A stretch of DNA of 64,000 bases from Rhododendron vialii. Its lineage: Eukaryota; Streptophyta; Magnoliopsida; Ericales; Ericaceae. Positions within the stretch are counted from its first letter, which is position 1. Each line of letters opens with the position of its first letter. Both the position numbers and the translations under genes were made by a program. The DNA is taken from positions 40,463,852-40,527,851 of the forward strand of contig NC_080562.1 of NCBI RefSeq assembly GCF_030253575.1, in the 5' to 3' direction. Positions 22,694 through 33,222 of this stretch are shown in pieces. Under the pieces are notes generated by a model. It was not told where the DNA came from. It saw only the letters and a list, made by a program, of their open reading frames with translations, and searched no databases.

Positions 22694-25600
22694 TCAAGTT
22701 GGAGCATGTATATCGCACATGCCTAACTTGTCTAAAGAGTGACTAAAAACACTGCTGGCAACAGCTTTGGTAAGGACATCGGCTAGTTGGTCTGCAGACT
22801 TCACAAACGGAAAAGCAATGATTCCGGCTTCAAGTTTTTCTTTAATGAAGTGCCTATCAATTTCCACATGCTTCGTCCGATCGTGTTGGACTGGATTATG
22901 AGCAATCTCTATAGCAGAAGTGTTGTCACAATACAGCTTCATTGTCTCCTGAGAGTGAATACCCAAATCCTTAAGCAAGTTCCTCAACCATAGTAACTCA
23001 CATACTCCAAAAGCCATGCCTCTATATTCAGCTTCTGCACTTGACCTTGCTACCACCTGTTGTTTTTTACTCCTCCAAGTCACAAGGTTGCCCCCTACAA
23101 AAGTAAAGTATCCTGATGTAGATTTTCTGTCGTCAGATGAACCAGCCCAATCTGCATCAGTGTAACCTTCTACCTTCAAGTGATTATTCTTGCTGAACAA
23201 TAACCCTTTACCCGGAGCAGACTTTAAATATCGCAATATGCGTTCCACAGCATCCATGTGAGGTTTACGAGGATCATGCATAAACTGGCTTACTACGCAT
23301 ACTGAATAAGCAATATCTGGCCTAGTATGGGACAAGTAAATTAATTTTCCCACAAGTCTCTGGTATCTTGCTTTATCAGTAGAAGTTGCATGTAAACAAT
23401 TAAACAACTTGTGATTTTGTTCAATAGGGGTATTTGCATGCTTACATCCAAGCATACCTGTTTCAGTTAACAAGTCAAGAACGTATTTTCGTTGAGACAA
23501 GAAAATACCATTCTTTGAGCGGGCTACCTCGATTCCGAGAAAGTATTTTAAATCTCCAAGTTGTTTCATTTCAAACTCTAAGGCCAAGTGTCGTTGTAAG
23601 CTCTCAATTTCTTCTTGATCATCTCCTGTCACCACCATGTCATCAACATATATAATCAAAGCAGTAATTTTACCCATTCGATGCTTTAAAAACAACGTAT
23701 GGTCTGAGTTGCTTTGTTTATATCCGAAGCTCTTCATAGACTTGGTAAATCTACCAAACCAAGCTCTTGGAGACTGTTTTAACCCATACAACGCCTTTTT
23801 AAGTTTGCATACCATTGTAATATCTGAGTATTTTTCCACACCTGGAGGGGGATCCATATACACTTCCTCTGTAAGATCTCCATGTAAAAAAGCATTTTTT
23901 ACATCAAACTGAAGAAGTGGCCAATCTCGGTTCACCGCCAAAGACAGGAGCACTCTAACTGTATTAAGTTTGGCAACAGGTGCAAAAGTTTCCTGATAGT
24001 CAACCCCATAAGATTGCGTATATCCTTTCGCAACCAATCGAGCTTTATACCTCTCAATTGTCCCATCTGCTTTATGCTTGACCGCAAAGACCCATCTACA
24101 TCCCACGGTCTTTTTTCCTTTCGGTAGAGTCACAAGCTCCCAAGTATCATTTTTCTCAAGCGCTGCCATTTCTTCTGCCATGGCTTGAGTCCATCTATCA
24201 TCTGCTAGAGCCTCCTGCATTTTACTAGGAATAGGAACAGATGATAACTGTAGCACATAAGACGCATATGACTTGGACAGTTTTTGACAAGACACATAAT
24301 TACTAATGGGGTATCTAACGTTGGATTTAGGATCAGGCTCATATTTAACAGGTGGTACACCACGATTAGAACGAGGCGGAAGACGATATTGAGACACTTG
24401 AGATTCAGAAAAAAGATCATCACTACCAGTGGAATTAGGGTTAGTGGATACCTCTGGAGGAATCTCAGAAGAAGACTGGCTCAGTGGTTGTGTTGAATTG
24501 TTGGGAGGCATTGTACTATCATGAAGAGCATTATCTTCAGTATGAGACGTCTCTGGTTCAACAACCGATAACTCTTCCCTTTCATCTGAAAATTCACCCT
24601 GTCCTGAAGAATCTTCGGACGAAGAAATATTTTCTGAGGTAAAAAATGCTTCCAGTTCTGCATAATTTATCACTTCGTCTGAATTCTCCCCTGGAAATGG
24701 TAAATTAGGAATTGGCGCCCTGTAAAAAAGTTCGGTCTTATGGAAGGTAATATCCATGGAAACATAAAGCCTTTGAGTTTTTGGATCAAAACACTTGTAG
24801 CCTTTTTTATTGTTCCCATATCCCACAAAAACACACTTCAAAGCACGAGATTCAAGCTTAGTCCGTTGGCGCGGATGTAAATGAACATAAACTACACACC
24901 CAAAAATTCGTGGAGCCAGAAGTACTACCGGTGGGAGAGTGCAATGGTCAGAAAGGGCATCCAATGGTCTTCGAAAATTAAGAACACTGGATGGCGTACG
25001 GTTCATTAAATAGACCGCCGAATTCAAAGCTTCACCCCACAAGTAAATAGGAACATGACCCCCAATTAAAAGAGACCGAGTAATTTCCAATAAATGTCGA
25101 TTTTTTCGCTCTGCGACACCATTTTGTTGAGGAGAATCTGTGCAAGATGTTTGGTGAATAATCCCTTCAGAGTGCATAAATTCCATCAATTCTTTCTTTT
25201 CGTACTCACCACCATTATCAGAACGAAAGACTTTTATTGGAACACCAAACTGAGTAGTTATCATTTGATGGAACATGCGAAAAATTGAATAAACATCACT
25301 CTTGTGTTTCATTTGATAAACCCAAGTCATGCGAGTGCAATCATCAACAAAAGTTATAAACCACCTCATCCCATTAAGAGTAGAAATTGGGGCCGGTCCC
25401 CAAACATCTGAATGAACTAATGAAAAAGGTAAATCTGTTTTATGATCACTCAAATGAAAAGTAGTACGATGGCTTTTTGCTTTCACACAAGTTTCGCAAA
25501 CAAAATCTGAAAGATTACATCCATGAAACAAGGATGGAAACAATCTCCTAAGATAGCCAAAGGAAGGATGTCCCAATCTCCTATGCCATAACCAAATTTC

Positions 25601-26086
25601 CTTTTTTTTTTTATTCATCGAATCTCCATTTACCACAAGAGCGTGCCCTTTTTTATCGGATTGTTGGAATCCATCTTCAAGATAGTACAATCCGCCCATT
25701 TGTCTACCACTGCCAATCTTCTCCCGAGTATGGATGTTCTGAAAGACACAGTGAGTAGGAAAAAATAGAGCAACACAATCATGAGATTTGGTTAATTGAT
25801 TCACAGAGAGAATATTACAATTTAATGACGGCACAAATAAGACATCATGAATTTTTAACGTGGAAGATAATGGAACTGTACCAACTCCAATAACCGGAGA
25901 TGATACATCATTAGCAGTGGTGATAGTGGCTTTGGAACATTTAGGAGATAAATGACTAAACTTATAACGATCACAAGTCATATGGTCTGTTGCGCCAGAG
26001 TCAATTATCCAATTACTATTTCCAGTAAAAGACATACCAGACTTAGCAGTGAATGCAAGGGTTGTGGCTAGATTTGCTTCAGCCAT
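22694..26086 (-). CDS. Copia pol polyprotein (protease, integrase, reverse transcriptase, RNase H)
   Basis: An unbroken 1130-aa frame. The aspartic protease motif is DSGATDH (29-35). The integrase has its zinc site H168, H173, C197, C200 and the catalytic D227, D290, E326 (SDVWGP, RSDNGGEY, NGVAERKN). The reverse transcriptase has D728 (FDVKNAFLHG) and YVDD (813-816). RNase H shows DADWAGSSDD, SSAEAEYRG and CDNTSA (about 977-1055). The order protease-integrase-RT-RNase H identifies Ty1/copia. The frame opens on ATG immediately before the protease, so it could be translated without gag but would have no capsid protein. The stop codon overlaps the polypurine tract. All key residues are present, so the enzymes may be active, with a capsid supplied by a relative elsewhere. 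Confidence 0.97.
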   Translation of the reverse strand: MAEANLATTLAFTAKSGMSFTGNSNWIIDSGATDHMTCDRYKFSHLSPKCSKATITTANDVSSPVIGVGTVPLSSTLKIHDVLFVPSLNCNILSVNQLTKSHDCVALFFPTHCVFQNIHTREKIGSGRQMGGLYYLEDGFQQSDKKGHALVVNGDSMNKKKKEIWLWHRRLGHPSFGYLRRLFPSLFHGCNLSDFVCETCVKAKSHRTTFHLSDHKTDLPFSLVHSDVWGPAPISTLNGMRWFITFVDDCTRMTWVYQMKHKSDVYSIFRMFHQMITTQFGVPIKVFRSDNGGEYEKKELMEFMHSEGIIHQTSCTDSPQQNGVAERKNRHLLEITRSLLIGGHVPIYLWGEALNSAVYLMNRTPSSVLNFRRPLDALSDHCTLPPVVLLAPRIFGCVVYVHLHPRQRTKLESRALKCVFVGYGNNKKGYKCFDPKTQRLYVSMDITFHKTELFYRAPIPNLPFPGENSDEVINYAELEAFFTSENISSSEDSSGQGEFSDEREELSVVEPETSHTEDNALHDSTMPPNNSTQPLSQSSSEIPPEVSTNPNSTGSDDLFSESQVSQYRLPPRSNRGVPPVKYEPDPKSNVRYPISNYVSCQKLSKSYASYVLQLSSVPIPSKMQEALADDRWTQAMAEEMAALEKNDTWELVTLPKGKKTVGCRWVFAVKHKADGTIERYKARLVAKGYTQSYGVDYQETFAPVAKLNTVRVLLSLAVNRDWPLLQFDVKNAFLHGDLTEEVYMDPPPGVEKYSDITMVCKLKKALYGLKQSPRAWFGRFTKSMKSFGYKQSNSDHTLFLKHRMGKITALIIYVDDMVVTGDDQEEIESLQRHLALEFEMKQLGDLKYFLGIEVARSKNGIFLSQRKYVLDLLTETGMLGCKHANTPIEQNHKLFNCLHATSTDKARYQRLVGKLIYLSHTRPDIAYSVCVVSQFMHDPRKPHMDAVERILRYLKSAPGKGLLFSKNNHLKVEGYTDADWAGSSDDRKSTSGYFTFVGGNLVTWRSKKQQVVARSSAEAEYRGMAFGVCELLWLRNLLKDLGIHSQETMKLYCDNTSAIEIAHNPVQHDRTKHVEIDRHFIKEKLEAGIIAFPFVKSADQLADVLTKAVASSVFSHSLDKLGMCDIHAPT

Positions 26087-26198
26087 GACGGCACTAGAAG
26101 AAAATTTTGCAGCGGAATGATATGAACAGAAACACCAACAATTGTGAATACAGGACCTACTTCAATTCCTAGAGTTTAAGAAAAGGAGATTGAAGGTG

Positions 26199-26210
26199 GC
26201 TCTGATACCA
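26199..26210 (-). other. Primer-binding site, initiator tRNA-Met type
   Basis: TGGTATCAGAGC lies directly against the 5' LTR. It is the standard plant copia site complementary to the 3' end of initiator tRNA-Met. Confidence 0.95.
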
Positions 26211-26410
26211 TGAAAATAAACACAATTGTGGAGTAATTTTCTGATAATTCCATTCATCGTAGTTGTACAATATATATAGTACAAACATTAACAAGGAAAG
26301 AATACAAGATTACATGGAAATATTCTACACTTATGGCATAAAATAAGATTACACAATTAAAAATATTGACCAAATCAAATATTGACCAAATCATATCCTT
26401 AATTCTAGCA
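26211..26410 (-). repeat. 5' LTR of the copia element
   Basis: 200 bp, 99% identical to the 3' LTR. It is followed by the second TTAAC target copy at 26411-26415. Confidence 0.97.
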
Positions 26411-26415
26411 TTAAC

Positions 26416-26825
26416 AACCGAAGAGTTTCCTTACGAGAGTAACATCTTCAAATGGGGCTAGTCATTTGAAATTGAGGCTAGGGACGCAATTGGCATGCAC
26501 GCGCTGAGCAGAGCGTGGATCTTATGAGTCCGGCTTCTTTAAAGGAGATAGTGGAGGCGCATAATAGCCCAGACGTGTTCGACGGGTGACGAGCACGTGA
26601 CAGGAACCTGACGGTTTGCTGCCACGGCAGAGGAAGCGACTCTGACCAATTGAGGTGTGCACGTGCATATCGCAACTTTTGCTCGTGGTTGACTGCTTTG
26701 ACCCGTGACGTGGCACGCGTTAAACTTGAACAATTATACTAAAATAATTTGGTCTTTAGTTGATCCGAAAAAAAAAAATACTGGGTGCCACGAAAATGTG
26801 TGGTAAATAAATGACAATGATGTTA
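26416..26825. other. Intergenic DNA
   Basis: No gene recognised; short overlapping frames at 26478-26733 are chance. The copia element landed next to a short direct repeat: TTAACAACCGAAGAGTT occurs at 22443 and again at 26411. Confidence 0.6.
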
Positions 26826-27257
26826 GAGCATCCGCAATGGATTTTAATATATTTGTGTGTTAAAATATTTGTTAAAAAGTGTCTTAGAATAAAAATGGGT
26901 CCCACAAATGTGTGTTAGACATTGATAATATAGAAACGTGTTAGAACATTCACAATGAATTTGATAAATTTGTGTGTTAAAATGTTTGTTATGTTAAAAA
27001 TGGGTCCCACAAGTGTGTATTAGGAATAGTGGATATTTATATTTTATGGTTGTAGTTTGAATTATAGAGGTAGGACTCACTTATTATTTGCTAACATAGC
27101 TGTCAAACTTGGCACACATGCTAGCACACTATAAAATATAACACACTCTAGCACACAAACTAACACAAGCATTGTGGCACAAAAAATACATTTTTGTTTG
27201 CTAAGTCTTAATACATACAATTAAACACGCTAGTTAGCACACCCATCGTGGATGCTG
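26826..27257. mobile_element. Tourist-type (PIF/Harbinger) MITE
   Basis: 432 bp with end repeats GAGCATCCGCAATGG and CCATCGTGGATGCTG, flanked by TTA on both sides (26823-26825 and 27258-27260), the PIF/Harbinger duplication. A degenerate second copy of the left end (GAACATTCACAATG) sits inside at about 26943, so the element has an internal end duplication. Confidence 0.85.
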
Positions 27258-27761
27258 TTAGGATACTGTTCCTAAGGCTACTGAATAATTACCCAATGTA
27301 CTTCGGTCTTGTTGTATAACTTCGGAACTTTTTCACTCAAATTCATTTGCTCTCCATCCAAACCCGTATCCCCGACGTTATTGGGAACCCAAACACCACC
27401 CACCTCATTTCTGTTGGAATAGGCTGATGAATACCATTGGACTTGTATTCTAGAAACAAGCCTTTATTAGCCAAGAAATTAACCACGGTTGAGCAACATC
27501 TCCTCTACTCTTTTCGATGGAACTTAGAAGGTTAAGAATTATTTAAAATAATTGAGAATTTCAATAGGTATCGAGAACGTACAATTTGGTATTGTGACTT
27601 AATTTGATACTTGGGATGGATATGCCCCACCGTCTCATAGCTTAGTTGCACCTCTTTCTATCTCCTGGCCTTTTCTATTTCTATATTGGTGTCCGACATA
27701 ACCCTTAATTCAACCATTAATTCTCTAATATTTGTTTTAAAAAAATTAGCTTTCTAATTCT

Positions 27762-27802
<41 letters not shown>

Positions 27803-28477
27803 ATATATTTTTTAACTCTCTGACTCTATGTTCACCCACTTGACCCATGGGTATAATTTACCTTCTCCTCCGATTGGTAAAAAAGTAAAAACAGAACATG
27901 GGGGAAAAAAAGTAAAATTAAAGTGAAAAGCAAGGGTACTCTTCACAATGGATTCATCTTTATCATCAATCATCATCAGAAAAAAAGAAAAAAAGAGAGA
28001 GTCTTTAGCAAGAAATCAATATATCACCTCATGATCACTTTTGTTTCTCTTTTTGTAATCATTATTAGTCGAATAAAAGAGAATAAAGCTTCGTGACATT
28101 ACCATTCGGCAATTGTGGATTGTATCATTTCTGGGAAAGATAGGCAGTAGATCGAAAAAGTGGCAACGACAGTCCCCAGTGCACAAAGAAAGGCACTAAA
28201 CTAATCTCAAGTGCTTGCAATATTTATCTTAAAAGAGAAAGATAAAAGGAGAATCGAATAAAAGCACGTATGAACGTTTTTTTGTTATGGACTCTACTTT
28301 TAAAGTTCACACGTGAATGATGGATGCATCCTCATCCATGCCACCTAATTTATGCTGGATGTAAATAACAAGGTCGTGGTTTCAGCTGTTAATTAATTTA
28401 GATATATCAAAAAAACAAATTAATTCGTAAGAACTAAAGAGTCGGCTTATAATTAAGGGGCCTGGACCTGTCGTTTT
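27258..28477. other. Intergenic DNA with a (TG)n(TA)n microsatellite
   Basis: The microsatellite spans 27762-27800. No gene, RNA or element was recognised in the rest. Confidence 0.6.
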
Positions 28478-29310
28478 GGGCTCCGTTCAGTTGTCAGAGA
28501 TGTTGTACAGGAAAGTTATTCTCAGAAAAAGGAAGTAGAGTGAAGTAAAGAAAAAAAAAATCTATTTTCCTGTGAGTGTTCATTTGATAAAAGAATTTAA
28601 TTTGCAAGAAAACTAAAATTTAGTTGTTCATTTGCAGGAAAAAAGACACTTACGAGAAACTTCTTTATTTTTATTCCCATGCCTATTTTCTACTAAATAA
28701 AAGTAACTTTGAGAGTTAAATAATGGGTTCCATATTTCAAATATTAACACATGCGGAACATGTATTTTATCTAATGCAAAGCCTTAACGTGAAATGGGAA
28801 AATCGGTTTGCAATTTCCTATTCAATTTTCTATCCCCTGAATGATCATGCAAATCTCCCATTTCAATTGACATAATCAATCATAAAAAAGAAGCTTAAAA
28901 ATAAGGAGATGATAACTAAATAAACAAATGTTAAACAACCGTGCTTGATTAGTTGCTTATAAAAAAAAACCCACCGATAATTAGTTAGTACAAACCAAAA
29001 TTGAAGACTAATGATAAGATAAATAAATACTTTCAAAAAAATATACTACCAATTTGGTGAGCAAATCAAATTGGTGCCATTCTTTTTTCCCTTATCCGCC
29101 AATTATTTTGGCACCACACCGGAGAAATCTTTTCTCGTGACGTAAAATCCTATATTTTTTGCAGGATCATTTTTGCAAAAAAGTAAATTTTGCAATAAAA
29201 CTAAAAAATATGGGTCCCACTATTTTTCTGACAACTGAACATTATAAAAGTTATGGAAAAGTTGATTTTGCCATCCTTTTTTGTTCTTTCCTAGCAACTA
29301 AACGGGGACC
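28478..29310. mobile_element. hAT-like non-autonomous element flanked by a 40-bp direct repeat
   Basis: The ends GGGCTCCGTTCAGTTGTCAG and CTAGCAACTAAACGGGGACC are imperfect inverted repeats. Outside them, CGTAAGAACTAAAGAGTCGG (28427) recurs as CGTAAGAACTAAGAGTCGG (29329), each continuing to GGGGCCT(G/A)GACC. That flanking repeat is far longer than a transposase target duplication. No coding capacity inside. Confidence 0.65.
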
Positions 29311-29390
29311 TAGATATCAAAACAAATCCGTAAGAACTAAGAGTCGGCTTATAGGGGCCTAGACCACCCCTTAATCTGGGAAACCTCATA

Positions 29391-29624
29391 CTTCCTCCGT
29401 TCCAAATTGGATGTCAATTTTTGATATCAATGTCAATTTCAATTCTTTATATCTTTCAATATGAATCTCAAAAAATATGCAATATGGATCCTGTTTGATA
29501 GTTTTCAATTCATTCTATTATACAAAGTTTTCAAATTCATAAAAAGCACTATAGATTGAAAGATATAAGTGATGAAAAATGACATGAGTTTCAAAAATTG
29601 TCATCCTTTTTGAGACGCAGGGAG
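29391..29624. mobile_element. Degenerate Stowaway MITE
   Basis: 234 bp between TA dinucleotides (29389-29390 and 29625-29626), with ends CTTCCTCCGTTCC and GAGACGCAGGGAG. Weaker match to the consensus than the copy at 10745. Confidence 0.65.
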
Positions 29625-31312
29625 TAATTATCTTGTATTCTTTTTTGTTTTACTTTTAAACCTTTATTACATGTTGGCCCCCTAGGTACTGATTTATAGG
29701 CAAAATGTGATATAATATGGAGCTGTTCATTTATTTTTATTTTTTAAAATCTGCAAGACTTGTTCAGATTGTGGCCATCTTGTATATGAAATTTCGACTC
29801 CGTCCCTGTCCATAAAATAAGGAATCTCTTTAAAACGAGGGATTTTGTTTACGAAAAATGGTACTCCTACTTAATAGTGTGTATTTTGGAACAAGATAAA
29901 CCTTCTACAATACTGACTAGTTAAAGATACTTTTCGACAGGTTTCCAAAGAATCGAGATGGGTAATGTTCGTTTTTAAAGTGGACTGTTTGCCTCAACTT
30001 TGTTTACTAGTACTAAAATAGATATACAATATTCAGCTTAATAAAATTTTAATTTGATCTCCTACAAAAATTTTATCGTCCATTGTTCAAATGAAAATTC
30101 GTACCGTTTATCGCTGAGATGAACAGCCGCACGCCACTGCAAGATGCACTACAGCACCTCACGATCCCCGAAAGAGGGTCCCACGACTATCAAGTACCCC
30201 CTTACCAAAATCTCACGTGCAAAACGAGAAGCCGGAAAGGGAACATCCTCATTTCTGACTTTGTGCATGCCTTAGACTACGGAAACCCATGTTGGTATGC
30301 CACGTCGTTAATTTGGACGGTCCACAACGGCTGAAGGTAGGTCCCAGATTGATCAATGAGCCAATGAAGCGTATATGGATGGGTCCCGCAGTGGCTCACC
30401 ATCGACCAATCAAATCGACGAGATAAGGTCAAAAAAGGCCGCTCTCCTTTGAAGTCTGTTTTTTTTTCCCGTAAACCTTTGGCAAATGCCTATGACGAAA
30501 TGTAGAAGAGTTGAGAGTCCAGAGCGACTGACATCAATCTACCAACGCAATGGGGTTTCAATGCAATGACGGTTAAGTGAATCAGCATACCAATGGCGGT
30601 TCATTACTTGAAAATTCGGACTTGGTCGAACAATGCTAGCTCAAGTTCAAGAACGGGACCCAGGAAAATGCTTGTAATGCTGTTAAACGAACCAAACTAT
30701 TCTAGCATGAGCTCATGTTCGTTCGTTAAAAGCTTATTCAAGATTGGTTTATTACGTACATAAAACAAACCAAGTTTGAACATTTTTTTAAAGCTCATTA
30801 AGATTTCAAGCCAAGCTTAATTAAGCTATTACGTGGCTCGTTCCAGCTTATTATGTATAAAAATTCAAGCTACTTGAGATCGGCTCGTGTTTGGCTTAAT
30901 TATAGCTTGCTTACGATTGACTCGTCTTATAAACAAGCTAGGCTTGAACATATTTTTAAAGCTCGTTAATAAGTTATCAAACCAAGCTTGATCAACCATT
31001 TGCTTGGCTCGTTGGCAAAGATGGAGCCAAAGGGGAGCTAGTAAGGGCGGTCGCCCCTCTACAATTTAAAAAAACCTTACTGTTGATCCATTGTAAAAAA
31101 AAATATTCACCGAACTATATAGCCAGCTCCCCCTCTCCATTTTCTGTTTAAAAAATTAATTGTAACAGCTTTAATATTTTTCTAGTCATGAAATAACTTT
31201 ATACTAAAATTAGTCTTAATGAGGTTTAATTGCAACCCTTTTAAATAAAATAAGGCTATCAACAACAATTACTTAAAGTAATGGGCTAGAATTAAATAAA
31301 AGAGTAAGTAAT
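29625..31312. other. Intergenic DNA
   Basis: No gene recognised. 30700-31020 contains diverged internal repeats (AGGCTTGAACATATTTTTAA, AAGCTCGTTAA, TTGGCTCGTT), the look of an old element. 30119-30334 is an open frame without recognisable domains. Confidence 0.5.
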
Positions 31313-31450
31313 TGTTTAATATTGTCATTTGAACAAATACTAACATTGTTGTCATTTGAACAAATACTAAGTAACGGTTTTATGGTGTATATTTGTTTAA
31401 TATTGTCATTTGAACAAATACTAAGTATCAGTTTTATGGTGTATATTTGT
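31313..31450. repeat. Tandem repeat around ATTGTCATTTGAACAAATAC
   Basis: Three occurrences of TGTCATTTGAACAAATACTAA, two followed by GTTTTATGGTGTATATTTG; the longest period is about 77 bp. Confidence 0.8.
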
Positions 31451-33059
31451 CCGTCCTACGTATAAATCCTGGCTTCTTCCTTGGTCGTTTGGCTCGTTTT
31501 TCACCCCCTAAGTGCTTGTGATTAGCTAGGCATAAATAAATTTGAAACTTGGTGGGCCCAGAATGGGCTATAGCTTGGACAGGCCTGACCTGAGTTCAAA
31601 GAAGGGAGGGGATGCCGGGCCTTTAGCCCGGGGCTCGTATTTGGGCTCATCAGTTGGTGCCTCCTATTGTGCCCATGTACCGAAACATAAAGGTCCAATG
31701 AACGTCTAGCGAGGCTGAAACGACCTTTCACATTTAAAATTTAGAGGGGAAAGACATTTTCAGCGTTCTGACTATCTTAACCTTTCTCTCTCTATACTAC
31801 TCTCACAGGCTCCCACAACCAAACCCACTTCTTTACATCTTCTCTCCTGAGTCTCCTCTGCTCTCTTTTTTTCCTTTCTCATTTCAATTCAATGCTTCGA
31901 TCTGGTCTTATATAGCCGACAGGCCTGCGGCAGTGGGACAGAGTGGTGGTCTCAATTTCATCTCCCTCTTTAGTGAACCACCTTACCCAGCGCTCAATCT
32001 CTGTTTAGATTCTTCCATCTTATAATTAGAAAATACTAGAAAGAATGTAAAAGAGATAACCAACAACAGGCCAACATCAAATATGGAGAGGGAGGATTGT
32101 GTTTTTCGATTTGCTTCTAAATAATCAAAATCTCTCGGTCAATTACATGTCATAAGCTTAATTGTGTGCACGGAGAGTGAAATTTTTTATATGATCAAAA
32201 AGTGTGGGAGGTATAATTGTCAGACAAAGCATACAGTCGTGGCATTAAACAAATGCATCGATCATGGCATTATCAGCCACCTTAAAATTTTGCTAACCGC
32301 ACTCCATAATCCATATGATATACTGTATGTTGGTAAAACTAAACAAGTATGTTGAAATAGAAGAACAAAATGCAGCAAAATATCAAAAAGTGCACGGTAT
32401 TTTCATTTTTATTTTTTTATTTTGGCTTTTGTCCCTCAAATTAGGCACTTACTGGTCAGTGGCGGCTCTGGAAAACTTTGGCAGGGTCTTCATAAATAAG
32501 GAGAAAGCCGAAAGCTATGCTATGGTAAGTGCGCATCGAACGTAGAAATGATCCACATTCTTCTTTTTTTGACAACATGCAAGAAGCGTTAGTTGTTATC
32601 CTCTTCTTTTTTTTTTTGTTTAGTGACCTTACTTACGTAGAGGTGTGTACCTTGGAAGTACATGATACTTATAATTTTGGATCACTGTAAGCACGTAAAA
32701 CGCATGTCTTGGCAATTGCAACCGGAAGTGAGGGACTAGGAAGGGTAGTGTGCCAAAGTGTTCTTAGAGTTGTTTGGTGTTCAACATGAATTGGATAATG
32801 GATAGGGTGTTCAATCAAGTGGGTTAAAATAAATATACAGTTACTCTCTTTTAGGGTGTTCATTTGCATACCCTAACAATGTTGAATAGGTATCCAAATA
32901 TAATTTTTCACATAACTGATGAAAAGATAGCGATTTAAAAGATGAATCGTTCAGATCATAAAAAAATAAAAACATCTTGGTTTTCAATGACTTTTGTTTA
33001 AGGATCACATGAAATTGAATCAAAGCCTTTATTTTTTGTTTTAACAAAAACCAAGTACA
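31451..33059. other. Intergenic DNA
   Basis: No gene recognised. 31780-31990 is pyrimidine-rich and leader-like but opens onto no coding frame. Small frames at 32164-32545 show no domain. Confidence 0.5.
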
Positions 33060-33222
33060 AACTACAAAGCCTGGTTCTACACTTCACATTTCTCTTCGTA
33101 TTTTTATTTGTTGGCCAGGATGCTTCCTCGTCATTGTGATGCATCTTGATCCTTATCATTTTAATCTTTGTACTCCCTTCGAAGATTAATAAATTCTCTT
33201 TTACCTTTCAAAAAAAAAAATA
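33060..33222 (+). mobile_element. Probable LINE 3' terminus
   Basis: ATTTGTTGGCCAGGATGC, then TTTGTACTCCCTTCGAAG, ATTAATAAATTCTCTTTTAC and a poly-A run. This is the familiar end of plant L1-like LINEs. No upstream ORF2 was seen, so it is heavily 5'-truncated. Confidence 0.45.

Larger units (their letters stand above)
22487..26410 (-). mobile_element. Young Ty1/copia retrotransposon lacking gag
   Basis: Two 200-bp LTRs (22487-22686 and 26211-26410) differ at only two positions, both transitions. Both begin TG and end CA, and the element is bounded by a 5-bp duplication TTAAC (22482-22486 and 26411-26415). On the minus strand the 5' LTR is followed at once by the primer-binding site TGGTATCAGAGC (26210-26199). 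A polypurine tract GAGGGGGAG (22695-22687) abuts the 3' LTR. Only about 112 bp separate the primer-binding site from the pol ATG, so gag is absent. The total of 3.9 kb is about 1 kb shorter than usual for this type of copia element. Confidence 0.97.

Noticed and set aside
22490-26410. Solo LTR or old, decayed copia
   Set aside because: Paired LTRs, target duplication, primer site and uninterrupted pol show a complete young insertion, apart from gag.
31740-32000. Possible promoter and leader of an unseen gene
   Set aside because: The pyrimidine-rich stretch is followed by no coding exon with a recognisable domain.
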